A program made the position numbers and the translations under genes. 24,790 nt of DNA from CAHJXF01 sp964657795 (GTDB lineage Bacteria > Pseudomonadota > Gammaproteobacteria > Burkholderiales > Burkholderiaceae_D). The stretch lies in assembly GCA_964657795.1 (NCBI GenBank), contig CAZZWS010000032.1:1-24790 (forward strand). The letters run 5' to 3'. Of this stretch, positions 1-8,269 are shown one piece after another; positions within the stretch are counted from its first letter, which is position 1, and the number at the start of each line of letters is the position of its first letter. The notes beneath the pieces are model-generated. The model was not told where the DNA came from and made no database searches. It saw only the letters and a list, made by a program, of their open reading frames with translations.

Positions 1-189
1 TCTGACCAGGGCTCCTTCGGTCACGAGCACCGCGACGATGGTTCCCGCGCGCGGTGCGGAGACCGGGATCTCCATCTTCATCGACTCGATCAACACCACC
101 GAATCGAACTCGGAGACCTGCGCCCCGACGGCGGCCTCGATCCGGATCACGAGGCCGGTCACCTCGGACAACACCTTGACTTCGGTCAT
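1..189 (-). CDS. biotin/lipoyl-binding carrier protein (partial, 3' end off window)
   Basis: The minus strand is open from an ATG at 187-189 to the window edge, giving 63 residues. They form a single biotinyl/lipoyl domain: starts MTEVKVLSEV, then the biotinylation motif ESMKMEIPV at residues 35-43 with Lys38 as the predicted attachment site, then APRAGTIVAVLVTEGALV. Stand-alone carriers of this kind are about 70-80 residues, so only a few C-terminal residues should be missing. Such proteins carry CO2 on biotin for acyl-CoA carboxylases (a lipoyl role is less likely, as the ESMKME context is the biotin one). A purine-rich stretch lies just upstream of the ATG. The gene is divergent from the catabolic operon and may lead a leftward carboxylase operon; that part is inference. 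Confidence 0.85.
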   Translation of the reverse strand, partial: MTEVKVLSEVTGLVIRIEAAVGAQVSEFDSVVLIESMKMEIPVSAPRAGTIVAVLVTEGALVR

Positions 190-213
190 TCCTGCGTTCC
201 GTTCGATTGATGG

Positions 214-235
214 CACGGCGCCGCGCGGCGCCGTG
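214..235. promoter_or_regulatory. 22-bp perfect palindrome in divergent spacer (candidate operator)
   Basis: Positions 214-224 (CACGGCGCCGC) are the exact reverse complement of 225-235, giving a 22-bp palindrome with no spacer. It sits in the 84-bp gap between the divergent biotin-carrier gene and the flavoprotein gene, where a shared operator would be expected. The GC-rich content makes short palindromes common by chance, but a perfect 22-mer is less so. No known regulator box is recognised. Confidence 0.4.
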
Positions 236-256
236 ATGCGCGATCGCCGCATCGCG
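235..256. promoter_or_regulatory. overlapping inverted repeats just upstream of the flavoprotein gene
   Basis: Two interleaved inverted repeats occupy this stretch: GATGCG (235-240) pairs with CGCATC (248-253), and CGCGAT (239-244) pairs with ATCGCG (251-256). They directly follow the 22-bp palindrome and end 18 bp before the candidate TTG start of the flavoprotein. They could be an operator or a 5'-UTR hairpin; neither is proven. Confidence 0.3.
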
Positions 257-273
257 AAGACGCGACGTTCATC

Positions 274-1830
274 TTGATCTTACCTTCGTCGTCCGAAGAC
301 GTGTTCGAGGTGATCGTCGTGGGCTACGGCGCTGCGGGCGCCGTGGCCGCGATCGAAGCCTGCAGGACAGGTGCTCGCGTGCTGCTCGTCGAGAAGATGC
401 CCGACCCCGGCGGCATCTCGATCCTGTCGGCAGGCGGCATCCGCATCGCGTACGCCGCCGACGACGCGTTCGCGTACCTGCAGCACACGTGCGGGGGCAG
501 GACGCCCGACGACGTCTTGCGCGCGCTGGCGGACGGCATGGTCGAGATGCCCGACTATCTGCGGACGCTGGCCGCGATCGACGGCGCCGAGGTCCGTTGC
601 GAGCCGGCCGTCGGCAACTACCCGTTCCCCGGATGCGATGGACTCGGCTATGCGGAGGTGGTCGACATCCCGACGGTCGCGAGCGCCATGCGCGCGAACG
701 ATGGCTACTTGGCCGCGCGTCCGTTCCGTCCGGGCTGCCTGCTCTTCAAGGTCCTGCTCGACAACGTCGACGCCGCCGTCGCGCGTGGAAAGCTCACGGT
801 CTGGCTCGACTCGCCGGCGCGCCGCCTGCTGCGCGACGCCGACGGCGGCGTCGCCGGCGTCGAACTGTCCCGTGAAGGACGCGACATCGACGTGATCGCG
901 ACGCGCGCGGTGATCCTGACCTGCGGCGGCTTCGAGGCGGACGAGGACCTCAAGCGTCAGTACCTCGTCTCGACGCCGGTCGTGACGGGCAGCTTCGCCG
1001 GCAACACCGGCGACGGCATCCGCATGGCGCAGCAGATGGGCGCCGCGCTCTGGCATATGTGGCACTACCACGGTCCATACGGCATGCGGCATACCGACCC
1101 TTCATATCCGTTCGGCTTCTATACGAAGCTGCTGCCGATGTGGACGCCCGAGCGCACGACCGACGCACTGCCGCGGATGGCGTGGATCGTCGTCGATCAA
1201 CGGGGCCGGCGCTACGTCAACGAATACCCGCCCTACCCTTCGGACACCGGAGTGCGACAATTCGATCACTTCGATCCGGTCGAATACCGCCACACACGCC
1301 TGCCGTCGTACCTGATCTTCGACGAGGCCGGTCGCGAGCGCTATCCGATCGGCAGGGCCATCACGAACGATCGCACGCATCATCACGCATGGAGCAACGA
1401 CAACCAGCGCGAAGTCGACAACGGCATCCTGCGGCGCGCGGACTCGCTCGAAGCATTGGCCGTGGAGCTCGGCATCGACGCCGATGGACTCGTGGCGACC
1501 GCAGCGCGCTGGAACGACGACTGCGCGCGCGGCGAGGATCGTTCGTTCGGGCGACGGCCCGAGACGATGATGACGTTGTCGACGCCGCCCTACTACGCGG
1601 CCGCGCTGTGGCCGGTGGTCATCAACACGCAAGGCGGCCCGGTGCACGATGCGCGGCAGCGGGTCATCGATTCGTTCGGGCAACCGATCGCGCGACTGTA
1701 TGCAGCGGGCGAACTCGGCAGCGTCTTCGGCCATGTCTATCTCGCGGGTGGCAACCTCGCCGAGTGCTTCGTCGGCGGCCGCATCGCGGGTCGCGAGGCC
1801 GCGAGCCTGTCGCGGCGGGTGGCCTCATGA
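274..1830 (+). CDS. FAD-dependent oxidoreductase (fumarate reductase/ketosteroid dehydrogenase flavoprotein superfamily)
   Basis: The 518-residue product has an N-terminal Rossmann FAD motif (VVGYGAAG, residues 15-22, with G17, G19 and G22), the acidic ribose-binding end VLLVEK at 36-41, a GISILSAGG loop at 47-55, the internal motif NTGDGIRMAQQMGA at 244-257, RRYVNE at 312-317, and a C-terminal FAD segment LYAAGELGS at 475-483. This is the fold of fumarate reductases, urocanate reductase and 3-ketosteroid dehydrogenases. In place of the His-Thr-x-Gly-Gly and Asn-Arg-Leu-Gly-Gly-Asn motifs of soluble fumarate reductases it reads NTQGG (451-455) and VYLAGGN (488-494), so fumarate reduction is unlikely and the substrate is unknown. 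No ATG lies in frame after the upstream stop at 208-210. The start is therefore TTG 274 or GTG 301, neither with a strong ribosome site. First gene of the catabolic operon. Confidence 0.85.
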   Translation: MILPSSSEDVFEVIVVGYGAAGAVAAIEACRTGARVLLVEKMPDPGGISILSAGGIRIAYAADDAFAYLQHTCGGRTPDDVLRALADGMVEMPDYLRTLAAIDGAEVRCEPAVGNYPFPGCDGLGYAEVVDIPTVASAMRANDGYLAARPFRPGCLLFKVLLDNVDAAVARGKLTVWLDSPARRLLRDADGGVAGVELSREGRDIDVIATRAVILTCGGFEADEDLKRQYLVSTPVVTGSFAGNTGDGIRMAQQMGAALWHMWHYHGPYGMRHTDPSYPFGFYTKLLPMWTPERTTDALPRMAWIVVDQRGRRYVNEYPPYPSDTGVRQFDHFDPVEYRHTRLPSYLIFDEAGRERYPIGRAITNDRTHHHAWSNDNQREVDNGILRRADSLEALAVELGIDADGLVATAARWNDDCARGEDRSFGRRPETMMTLSTPPYYAAALWPVVINTQGGPVHDARQRVIDSFGQPIARLYAAGELGSVFGHVYLAGGNLAECFVGGRIAGREAASLSRRVAS

Positions 1831-1900
1831 ATCACGCTCGCATCGTCCGGCACGACACGCATCGGCACGCCGTCGATCGCGCACATCACGGAGACGCCGC

Positions 1901-2674
1901 ATGAATCGTCGCTTCGAAGGAAAGGTCGCGCTGGTCACGGGCGCGGCGCGCGGCATCGGCTTCGCGACCGCGGAACTGTTCGCGAGCGAGGGCGCGCGGG
2001 TCGCGGTGTGCGACATCGCCGCCGACGCGGCAGGCGAAGCCGCGAGCCGGTTGCGCGACGCGTACGGCCAGGACGCCGTCGGCCTGGCCTGCGACGTGAG
2101 CGACGAAGCGAGCGTCGATGCGACTTTCGATGCGGCGGTCGCGGCGCTCGGCGGACTCGACATCCTCGTCAACAACGCGGGCGTGACGCGTGACAACCTG
2201 CTGTTCAAGATGTCGCTGGCGGACTGGGACACCGTGATGGACGTGCACTTGCGAGGCACGTTCCTGTGCACGCGCGCCGCGCAACGCGTGATGGTCGCGC
2301 AACGCTCGGGCAAGATCGTCAACCTCTCGTCGACGTCGGCCCTCGGCAACCGCGGCCAGGCCAACTACGCGTCGGCGAAGGCCGGCCTGCAGGCGTTCAC
2401 GCGGACCGCGGCGATCGAACTCGGGCGCTACAACATCAACGTCAATGCGGTCGCGCCGGGCTTCGTCGACACCGAGATGACGCGCATGACGGCGACGCGG
2501 CAAGGCATCGACCCCGAGGACTACAAGGCGATGCGCGCGAAGAACATCCCGCTCGGGCGCGTCGGCGTGCCCCGCGACATCGCGAACGTCATCGCCTTCC
2601 TGTGCAGCGAGGACGCCGCCTTCGTGTCGGGCCAGATCATCTACGTCAAGGGCGGCCCCGAGACCGCGCGCTGA
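1901..2674 (+). CDS. SDR-family oxidoreductase (3-oxoacyl reductase/3-hydroxyacyl-CoA dehydrogenase-like)
   Basis: This 257-residue protein is a classical short-chain dehydrogenase: TGAARGIG cofactor loop at 13-20, NNAG at 91-94, catalytic Ser143, Tyr156 and Lys160 in YASAK, and a C-terminal SGQIIYVKGG end in the style of FabG. Asp38 at the end of the second strand (VAVCDIA) is the usual mark of NAD(H) preference, which suits an oxidative catabolic role better than fatty-acid synthesis. The Asn that normally completes the catalytic tetrad appears as His116 (MDVHLRGT). ATG 1901 is chosen because GGAG lies about 7 bases upstream and the fold begins there; the reading frame is open further upstream but overlaps the flavoprotein gene. 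The acyl-CoA synthetase gene starts 13 bases after the stop. Confidence 0.9.
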   Translation: MNRRFEGKVALVTGAARGIGFATAELFASEGARVAVCDIAADAAGEAASRLRDAYGQDAVGLACDVSDEASVDATFDAAVAALGGLDILVNNAGVTRDNLLFKMSLADWDTVMDVHLRGTFLCTRAAQRVMVAQRSGKIVNLSSTSALGNRGQANYASAKAGLQAFTRTAAIELGRYNINVNAVAPGFVDTEMTRMTATRQGIDPEDYKAMRAKNIPLGRVGVPRDIANVIAFLCSEDAAFVSGQIIYVKGGPETAR

Positions 2675-2687
2675 CACCATTCGATCC

Positions 2688-4367
2688 ATGACTTCGACCG
2701 AGACCCATCGTCCCTGGCTGCAGCGCACGTTCACCGATGCGCTCGACTGGGCCGAAGCCACGCATGGCGATCGTGAAGCCGTCGTACATGGCGCGACGCG
2801 ACTGAGCTTCGCGCAACTGGCCGCGCGGGTCCGATCGTTCGCGCGCGGACTGATCGCGCTCGGCGTCGCACCCGGTGAGAAGGTCGCGTTGTGGATGAGC
2901 GATTCGCCGGACTGGCTGGTCGCGCGCTGGGCGGTGCCGACCATCGGCGCGGTGCTGGTGCCGGTCAACACGCGCTTTCGCAGCAGCGACGTGGCGTTCG
3001 TGCTGTCGCAGTCCGATGCGACGACGCTGATCGTCGAGCAGGACTCGGTGCACGCCAGCTACTTCGACATACTCGGGCAGCTGGACCCGGGTTACCGCGT
3101 GCAAAGCGACGGTGAGTGGCGGTGTGCGGCGCTGCCCGCGCTGCGCCGCGTGATCGGCTCCGGCGCCGACCTCCCGGACTCGATGCGACCGTTCGCCGTC
3201 GTCGAGCGCATCGGCCGCGCCGCGCTCGAAGACGGCGTGCTCGCGCATCGCGCGGCGACGGTCGCGCCCGACGACGTCGCGCAGATCCTCTACACGTCCG
3301 GGACGACGTCGTTCCCGAAAGGCGCGATGGTCTGCCATGGGCCGCTGCTGCAGAACAATTTCCACGCGATCGAATGCCTCGCGCTGACGCCAGCCGACCG
3401 CTACCTGTCGTGCGTGCCGCTGTTCACGGCGACCGGCACGTTCTACACGCTCGCCTTGTGGCTGGCCGGCGCGGCGATGGTGATCGCCGACGGCTTCGAC
3501 GCGGCGCGCTTCTGCGCGCTGGTCGAACGTGAAAAGATCACGCTCAGCTTCTTCGTCGACACCATCGTGCAGGACCTGCGGGCGTTCACCGAACGCGATC
3601 GTTACGACCTGTCGTCGTTGCGGACCGGCACCGGCGCGCCGCTGCCGACCGCGTCCTTCCGCTGGGTGAGCGACGTGATGCGGGTGCCCGAGTTGACGTC
3701 GGCCTACGGCATGAGCGAAACGTCGAACGCCGTCGCGCGCACGCACACGACCGACCCCTTCGACAAGCGCTCGACCACCGTCGGGCGTCCGGTCGACGGC
3801 GTCGAGATCCGCATCGTCGACGTGACCAGCAACGCGCCGCTCGGGAACGGCGCCATCGGCGAGATCTGCATCCGCGGCTTCCAGTTGATGCGCGGCTACT
3901 ATCGGCAGCCCGACGAGGATGCGAAGGCTTTCGACGCCGAAGGCTGGTTGCACAGCGGCGACCTCGGCGAGCTCGACGCCGACGGCTTCCTGATCTATCG
4001 CGGCCGCGTCAAGGAGATGATCAAGCCCGGCGGCTTCAACGTCGCGACGCAGGAGATCGAGGTGTTCCTGAAGACCCATCCGGCGGTCCGCGAGGCGATG
4101 GTCGTCGGCGTTCCGGATCCGCGCCTAGGCGAAGTGGCCTACGCCTACATCGAGACGACCGCCGGCGAGACCGCGCCGCCCGATGCGCTGTCGTCCGCGT
4201 TGTCCACCTACTGCCGTGCGCACATCGCGAGCTTCAAGGTGCCGCGACATTTCGAGTTCGTCACCGACTGGCCGCGCACCGGCAGCCAGAAGATCCGCAA
4301 GACGGAACTGAAGGATCGCGCGCTGCAGACGCTGGCCGCTCGCGAGGCCGAGGGCGCCTCGTCATGA
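2688..4367 (+). CDS. AMP-dependent acyl-CoA synthetase/ligase
   Basis: The 559-residue product is an ANL-superfamily ligase that should activate a carboxylic acid to its CoA thioester through an acyl-AMP. Visible motifs are the P-loop YTSGTTSFPKGAM at 202-214, AYGMSE at 339-344, the hinge region GWLHSGDLG at 419-427, YRGRVKEMIKPGG at 437-449, and the C-terminal catalytic Lys535 in GSQKIRK. Its layout resembles medium-chain and cyclic-acid CoA ligases (FadD/FadD3-like), but the substrate cannot be read from the sequence. It lies between the SDR gene and the ABC importer and overlaps the first permease by four bases (ATGA), so import and activation appear to be co-expressed. Confidence 0.9.
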   Translation: MTSTETHRPWLQRTFTDALDWAEATHGDREAVVHGATRLSFAQLAARVRSFARGLIALGVAPGEKVALWMSDSPDWLVARWAVPTIGAVLVPVNTRFRSSDVAFVLSQSDATTLIVEQDSVHASYFDILGQLDPGYRVQSDGEWRCAALPALRRVIGSGADLPDSMRPFAVVERIGRAALEDGVLAHRAATVAPDDVAQILYTSGTTSFPKGAMVCHGPLLQNNFHAIECLALTPADRYLSCVPLFTATGTFYTLALWLAGAAMVIADGFDAARFCALVEREKITLSFFVDTIVQDLRAFTERDRYDLSSLRTGTGAPLPTASFRWVSDVMRVPELTSAYGMSETSNAVARTHTTDPFDKRSTTVGRPVDGVEIRIVDVTSNAPLGNGAIGEICIRGFQLMRGYYRQPDEDAKAFDAEGWLHSGDLGELDADGFLIYRGRVKEMIKPGGFNVATQEIEVFLKTHPAVREAMVVGVPDPRLGEVAYAYIETTAGETAPPDALSSALSTYCRAHIASFKVPRHFEFVTDWPRTGSQKIRKTELKDRALQTLAAREAEGASS

Positions 4368-5281
4368 TCGGCTACGTCGGCCGCCGCATCGGCCAGAGCA
4401 TCGTCACGGTCCTGCTGGTCACGGTGGTGATCTTCCTGATCGTGCGCCTCGTCGGCGACCCGACCCACCTCATGCTCCCGCCTGAAGCGACCGAAGCCGA
4501 CCGGCAGGTGCTGCGCCACGAGATGGGCCTCGACCGGCCCGTCCTGGTTCAGTACGGGTCCTATCTGGTCGACCTGATGCGGGGGCGGCTCGGGATGTCG
4601 TATCGCTTCGCGCAGCCGGCCGCGACGGTGGTCTTCGGCGCGCTCGGCCCGACGTTGTACCTGACGCTCTCGTCGCTCGCGATCGGCATCCTCGTCGGCG
4701 TGCCGCTCGGCGTCGCGGGGGCGGTGCGTCGCGACGGCGTGGCCGATCACGCGGCTCGCCTCTTCGCGGTGGTCGGGCAGGCCGGCCCGCCGTTCCTCGT
4801 CAGCCTGCTGTTCATCCGACTGTTCTCGATCCAGCTCGGCTGGCTGCCCACCGGCGGCTACGGCGGACCGCGCTATCTGCTGCTGCCCGCGGTGGCTCTC
4901 GGCTGGTACTCGGCGGCGGGGATCATGCGGCTGACGCGCTCGTCGATGACCGACGTGCTGGACTCCGAGTACATCAAGCTCGCGCGGATCAAGGGCCTGC
5001 CGCAACGGACGATCGTCTATCGGCACGCGTTGCGCAACGCGTTGCTGCCCGTCGTCACGTTCACCGCGCTGCAGTTCGGCATCCTCATGGGCGGCGCCGT
5101 GAGTGTCGAGTTCATCTTCGCGTGGCCGGGCATCGGCCGCCTGATCCTCGAGTCGATCTCCAACCTCGACTACACCGTGGTGCAGGCGGCGGTCACCGTC
5201 GGGGCGCTGATCTTCACGTCGCTCAACCTGGCCGTGGACATCCTGTACGCGGCGCTAGACCCGCGCATCCGCTATGCATGA
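4364..5281 (+). CDS. ABC transporter permease, dipeptide/oligopeptide (DppB/OppB) type
   Basis: This 305-residue inner-membrane protein starts with the typical MIGYVGRRIGQSIVTVLLVT first membrane helix, followed by a periplasmic part with MGLDRPVLVQYGSYLVDL, and then about five further hydrophobic segments. The cytoplasmic coupling loop with the EAA-type sequence EYIKLARIKGLPQRTI lies around 204-219, followed by HALRNALLPVVT. FAWPGIGRLILESI near the end is a strong DppB/OppB hallmark. It would pair with the next permease and the two ATPases to form an importer for peptides or other solutes such as opines or glutathione. It overlaps the genes on both sides (4 bp upstream, 8 bp downstream). Confidence 0.93.
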   Translation: MIGYVGRRIGQSIVTVLLVTVVIFLIVRLVGDPTHLMLPPEATEADRQVLRHEMGLDRPVLVQYGSYLVDLMRGRLGMSYRFAQPAATVVFGALGPTLYLTLSSLAIGILVGVPLGVAGAVRRDGVADHAARLFAVVGQAGPPFLVSLLFIRLFSIQLGWLPTGGYGGPRYLLLPAVALGWYSAAGIMRLTRSSMTDVLDSEYIKLARIKGLPQRTIVYRHALRNALLPVVTFTALQFGILMGGAVSVEFIFAWPGIGRLILESISNLDYTVVQAAVTVGALIFTSLNLAVDILYAALDPRIRYA

Positions 5282-6176
5282 CGACCGGCCCGCGTTCGCG
5301 CCATTGCGACAGCTTCCCGCCGAGGCGCGGCTGGTCATCGCGGCGCCGCGCCGTCGTGGTCCGTGGCTGCCCGCGTCGCAGTGGCTGTGCGGCGCCATCG
5401 TGCTGCTGCTGATCGCGATGGCGCTGTTCCCTTCGTTCTTTGCGCCCTACGACCCGAACGCGATCTCGCTGACCGCGACTCTCAAGCCGCCGACGGCTGC
5501 GCACTGGTTCGGGACCGACCAGCTCGGCCGCGACCTGCTGTCGCGCGTCGTCTGGGGTTCGCGGATCTCGCTGTTCGTCGCGTTCTGCGCGGTGCTGCTG
5601 GCCGGGGTCGGCGGTGGACTCTTCGGCGTCGCGGCGGGCTATCTCGGCGGCGTCGTCGACGCCGTGGCGATGCGACTCGCCGATATCCAGCTCGCGTTGC
5701 CGGCCGTCATCCTCGCGCTGGTCCTCGTCGGCGCGATCGGCTTCTCGATGTTCAACCTGATCGTCGTGTTGAGCCTCGCCAACTGGGCTCGCTTCGCACG
5801 CGTCACGCGGGCCGAGGCGCTCGGCCTGAAGCAGCGCGACTTCGTGCTGCTCGCACGCTTGAGCGGCGCGTCGACGCTGCGCATCGTGGCGACGCACATC
5901 GTGCCGAACGTCGCCAACACCTTCATCGTCCTCGCGACGCTCGACATCGGGGTCATCGTCGTGCTCGAAGCGACGCTGTCGTTCCTCGGGCTCGGCGTGC
6001 AGCCGCCGACGGCCTCGTGGGGCACGATGATCGCCGACGGGCGCGGCTATCTCGAGACCGCCTGGTGGATCTGCGGCGCGCCGGGCATCGTGCTGATGAT
6101 CGCGGTGCTGTCGGCCAACCTGCTCGGCGACGCGCTCCGCGATCGCCTGTCGCCGAACCTCGCGAGGGCATGGTGA
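5274..6176 (+). CDS. ABC transporter permease, dipeptide/oligopeptide (DppC/OppC) type
   Basis: The 300-residue product has an N-terminal cytoplasmic tail of about 40 residues, a first membrane helix around LCGAIVLLLIAMALFPSFF, the family block HWFGTDQLGRDLLSRVVWGSR, and then the transmembrane core. The coupling loop is DFVLLARLSGASTLRIVATH, followed by VPNVANTFIV. ATLSFLGLGVQPPTASWG near the C-terminus is diagnostic of DppC/OppC. ATG 5274 lies inside the end of the preceding permease gene. The end overlaps the start of the first ATPase gene by seven bases. Confidence 0.93.
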   Translation: MHDDRPAFAPLRQLPAEARLVIAAPRRRGPWLPASQWLCGAIVLLLIAMALFPSFFAPYDPNAISLTATLKPPTAAHWFGTDQLGRDLLSRVVWGSRISLFVAFCAVLLAGVGGGLFGVAAGYLGGVVDAVAMRLADIQLALPAVILALVLVGAIGFSMFNLIVVLSLANWARFARVTRAEALGLKQRDFVLLARLSGASTLRIVATHIVPNVANTFIVLATLDIGVIVVLEATLSFLGLGVQPPTASWGTMIADGRGYLETAWWICGAPGIVLMIAVLSANLLGDALRDRLSPNLARAW

Positions 6177-7228
6177 CCGCCATCGACCGGTCCGAGCCGA
6201 TCCTCGACGTGCGCCACGTCACGACCGTCGTGCGCGGCAAGAGCGGTCCGGTGATGCCGGTCGACAACGTCAGCTTCACGGTGCGACGCGGACGCGCACT
6301 CGCGCTCGTCGGCGAGTCGGGATCGGGCAAGAGCATGACCTGCCTGTCGGTGATGAACCTCCTGCCATCGAACGGACGGGTCGTCGCTGGCGAGGTCTTC
6401 TTCAAAGGTCGCGACCTGCTGGCGATGCCGCACGACGCGCTCGAGCAGATCCGTGGACGCGAGATCGGCATGATCCTTCAGGATGCGATGACGTCGCTCA
6501 ATCCGCTGATGACGATCGGCGATCAGGTGGGCGAAGTGTTTCGTCATCACCAGGGCATTCGCGACAAGCGCGAGTTGAAGCGGCGCTGCATCGAGGTCCT
6601 CGAGAAGGTCAGGATCCCGGCAGCAGAGGAACGGCTGCACAGCTACCCGTTCCAGTTCTCCGGCGGCATGCGCCAGCGGGTGTCGATCGCGATCAACATC
6701 GCGTTGTCGCCCGACCTGCTGATCTGCGACGAGCCGACGACCGCACTCGACGTCACGGTCCAACTGCAGATCCTCGCGCTGCTGCGCGAGCTGCAGCGCG
6801 CGAACGACATGGGCATCGTCTTCGTCACGCACGACCTGCATCTCGCCGCTCAATTCTGCGACGACGTGGCGATCATGTACGGCGGCCGCATCGTCGAAAC
6901 GGGTCCGATCGACGAGGTCTTCGCCGCGCCGGTCCATCCCTACACGGTCGGCCTGCTCGAAGCGGTCCCGCGCCTGTCGACCTACGAGCGCCGGCTCACG
7001 GCCATTCCAGGGCAGCAACCATCGCTGACGGCGCTTCCGGAAGGTTGCCGCTTCGAAGCCCGCTGCACGTATGCGATCGATCGTTGCCGCACGCATTATC
7101 CCGACTGGTTCGAGTGGGACACGCACGCGGGTCCGCGCCGCAGCGCCTGCTGGCGCACCGCGGACCGCATCGCCGAGGAAGGCATCGCCGCGAACGCGAT
7201 GCGCGACGGCGCGAGTCTCGTGCCATGA
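6170..7228 (+). CDS. ABC transporter ATP-binding protein, DppD/OppD type
   Basis: The 352-residue ATPase has Walker A GESGSGKS at 48-55, Q-loop at MILQDAMTSLNP (101-112), signature FSGGMRQR at 163-170, Walker B LLICDE at 183-188 and switch His221. The C-terminal oligopeptide-transporter extension holds HPYTVGLLEA and four cysteines (293, 299, 306, 327) in the pattern that binds a [4Fe-4S] cluster in characterised DppD/OppD proteins. ATG 6170 gives the natural N-terminus; GTG 6173 is the next codon and equally possible. The reading frame stays open far upstream, but that part overlaps the permease gene. It would energise the importer together with the next gene. Confidence 0.92.
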   Translation: MVTAIDRSEPILDVRHVTTVVRGKSGPVMPVDNVSFTVRRGRALALVGESGSGKSMTCLSVMNLLPSNGRVVAGEVFFKGRDLLAMPHDALEQIRGREIGMILQDAMTSLNPLMTIGDQVGEVFRHHQGIRDKRELKRRCIEVLEKVRIPAAEERLHSYPFQFSGGMRQRVSIAINIALSPDLLICDEPTTALDVTVQLQILALLRELQRANDMGIVFVTHDLHLAAQFCDDVAIMYGGRIVETGPIDEVFAAPVHPYTVGLLEAVPRLSTYERRLTAIPGQQPSLTALPEGCRFEARCTYAIDRCRTHYPDWFEWDTHAGPRRSACWRTADRIAEEGIAANAMRDGASLVP

Positions 7229-8256
7229 GCGTCTACCTGCGGGTCCGCGACCTCGCCAAGACCTATGCGCTACGCCGCGGGCTGTTCGGCCGATCGCATC
7301 CGTTGCAGGCGGTGCGCGGCGTGTCCTTCGACATCGAGACCGGCGCCACCTTCGGACTCGTCGGCGAATCCGGCTCGGGCAAGAGCACGATCGCCAGGAT
7401 GCTGATGCTGGCCGAGCCGCCCACCGCCGGCACGATGGAGATCGCCGGCCAGGACATCGCGCGGCTGTCGGGTGCCGACGTCGCGCGCTTTCGCCGCGAA
7501 GTGCAACCGGTCCTGCAGGATCCGTACAGTTCGCTCGATCCGCGCATGCGCATCGGTCGCATCGTCGCCGAGCCGCAGCGCATCCATCGACTGTCCTCGG
7601 GGCGCGCACTCGACGATCGCGTGGCCGAACTACTCGAACGCGTGGGGCTGTCGGCCGATACGGTGCGGCGCTTTCCGCACGAGCTGTCGGGTGGTCAGCG
7701 GCAACGCGTGTCGATCGCGCGCGCGCTGGGGCTCGACCCGCTCTGCATGATCCTCGACGAGCCGGTCTCGGCGCTCGACGTTTCGATCCAGGCACAGGTG
7801 CTCAACCTCCTGCACGACCTGCAGGCGCGGCTCGCGCTCACCTACCTGCTGATCTCGCATGACCTCGCGGTCGTTGCTCACCTCAGTCGCCGCATCGGCG
7901 TCCTCTACCTCGGCCGCTTCGTCGAGGTCGGCGACACCGACGACATCGTGCGTCGAGCGCGGCATCCGTACACGCAGGCGCTGATCGCATCGGTCGACGA
8001 CCGCGCCGCGAGGACAGGTCCGCGCCACGCGATCGAAGGCGAGATTCCTTCGCCGATGAGTCCGCCAGCCGGCTGCGCCTTCCATCCGCGCTGCCCGTTC
8101 GTCCGCGACCGCTGCCGCATCGAGGAACCCGCGCTGCGCGAGCTCGCGCCGCGTCAGGTGGTCGCCTGTCATTTCGCCGAAGAGATTCCCACGCGCGCGC
8201 CGCTGGCGCACGATCGCCCGATCGATAACCGAGCGGCGTTGACCGCTGCTGTCTGA
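7225..8256 (+). CDS. ABC transporter ATP-binding protein, DppF/OppF type
   Basis: The 343-residue second ATPase has Walker A GESGSGKS at 47-54, QDPYSSLDPR at 98-107, signature LSGGQRQR at 154-161, Walker B CMILDEP at 174-180 and switch His212. The C-terminal oligopeptide extension has HPYTQALIASV and four cysteines (284, 290, 297, 315), again the [4Fe-4S]-type pattern. ATG 7225 overlaps the stop of the preceding ATPase gene (ATGA). The last 25 residues after the fourth cysteine are a variable tail. No substrate-binding protein gene follows; the next gene is an acyl-CoA dehydrogenase. Confidence 0.92.
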   Translation: MSVYLRVRDLAKTYALRRGLFGRSHPLQAVRGVSFDIETGATFGLVGESGSGKSTIARMLMLAEPPTAGTMEIAGQDIARLSGADVARFRREVQPVLQDPYSSLDPRMRIGRIVAEPQRIHRLSSGRALDDRVAELLERVGLSADTVRRFPHELSGGQRQRVSIARALGLDPLCMILDEPVSALDVSIQAQVLNLLHDLQARLALTYLLISHDLAVVAHLSRRIGVLYLGRFVEVGDTDDIVRRARHPYTQALIASVDDRAARTGPRHAIEGEIPSPMSPPAGCAFHPRCPFVRDRCRIEEPALRELAPRQVVACHFAEEIPTRAPLAHDRPIDNRAALTAAV

Positions 8257-8269
8257 GAAGGAGAAACCG

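Noticed and set aside
38..277. Plus-strand frame at the left edge
   Set aside because: It overlaps the biotin-carrier gene, whose ESMKMEI motif on the minus strand is decisive.
280..1092. Long open frame on the minus strand opposite the flavoprotein gene
   Set aside because: It is Arg/Asp/Ala-rich with no motif and lies wholly opposite a gene with clear FAD motifs; such antisense frames are expected in high-GC DNA.
2646..4079. 477-codon open frame opposite the acyl-CoA synthetase gene
   Set aside because: No recognisable domain; the plus strand encodes all ligase motifs.
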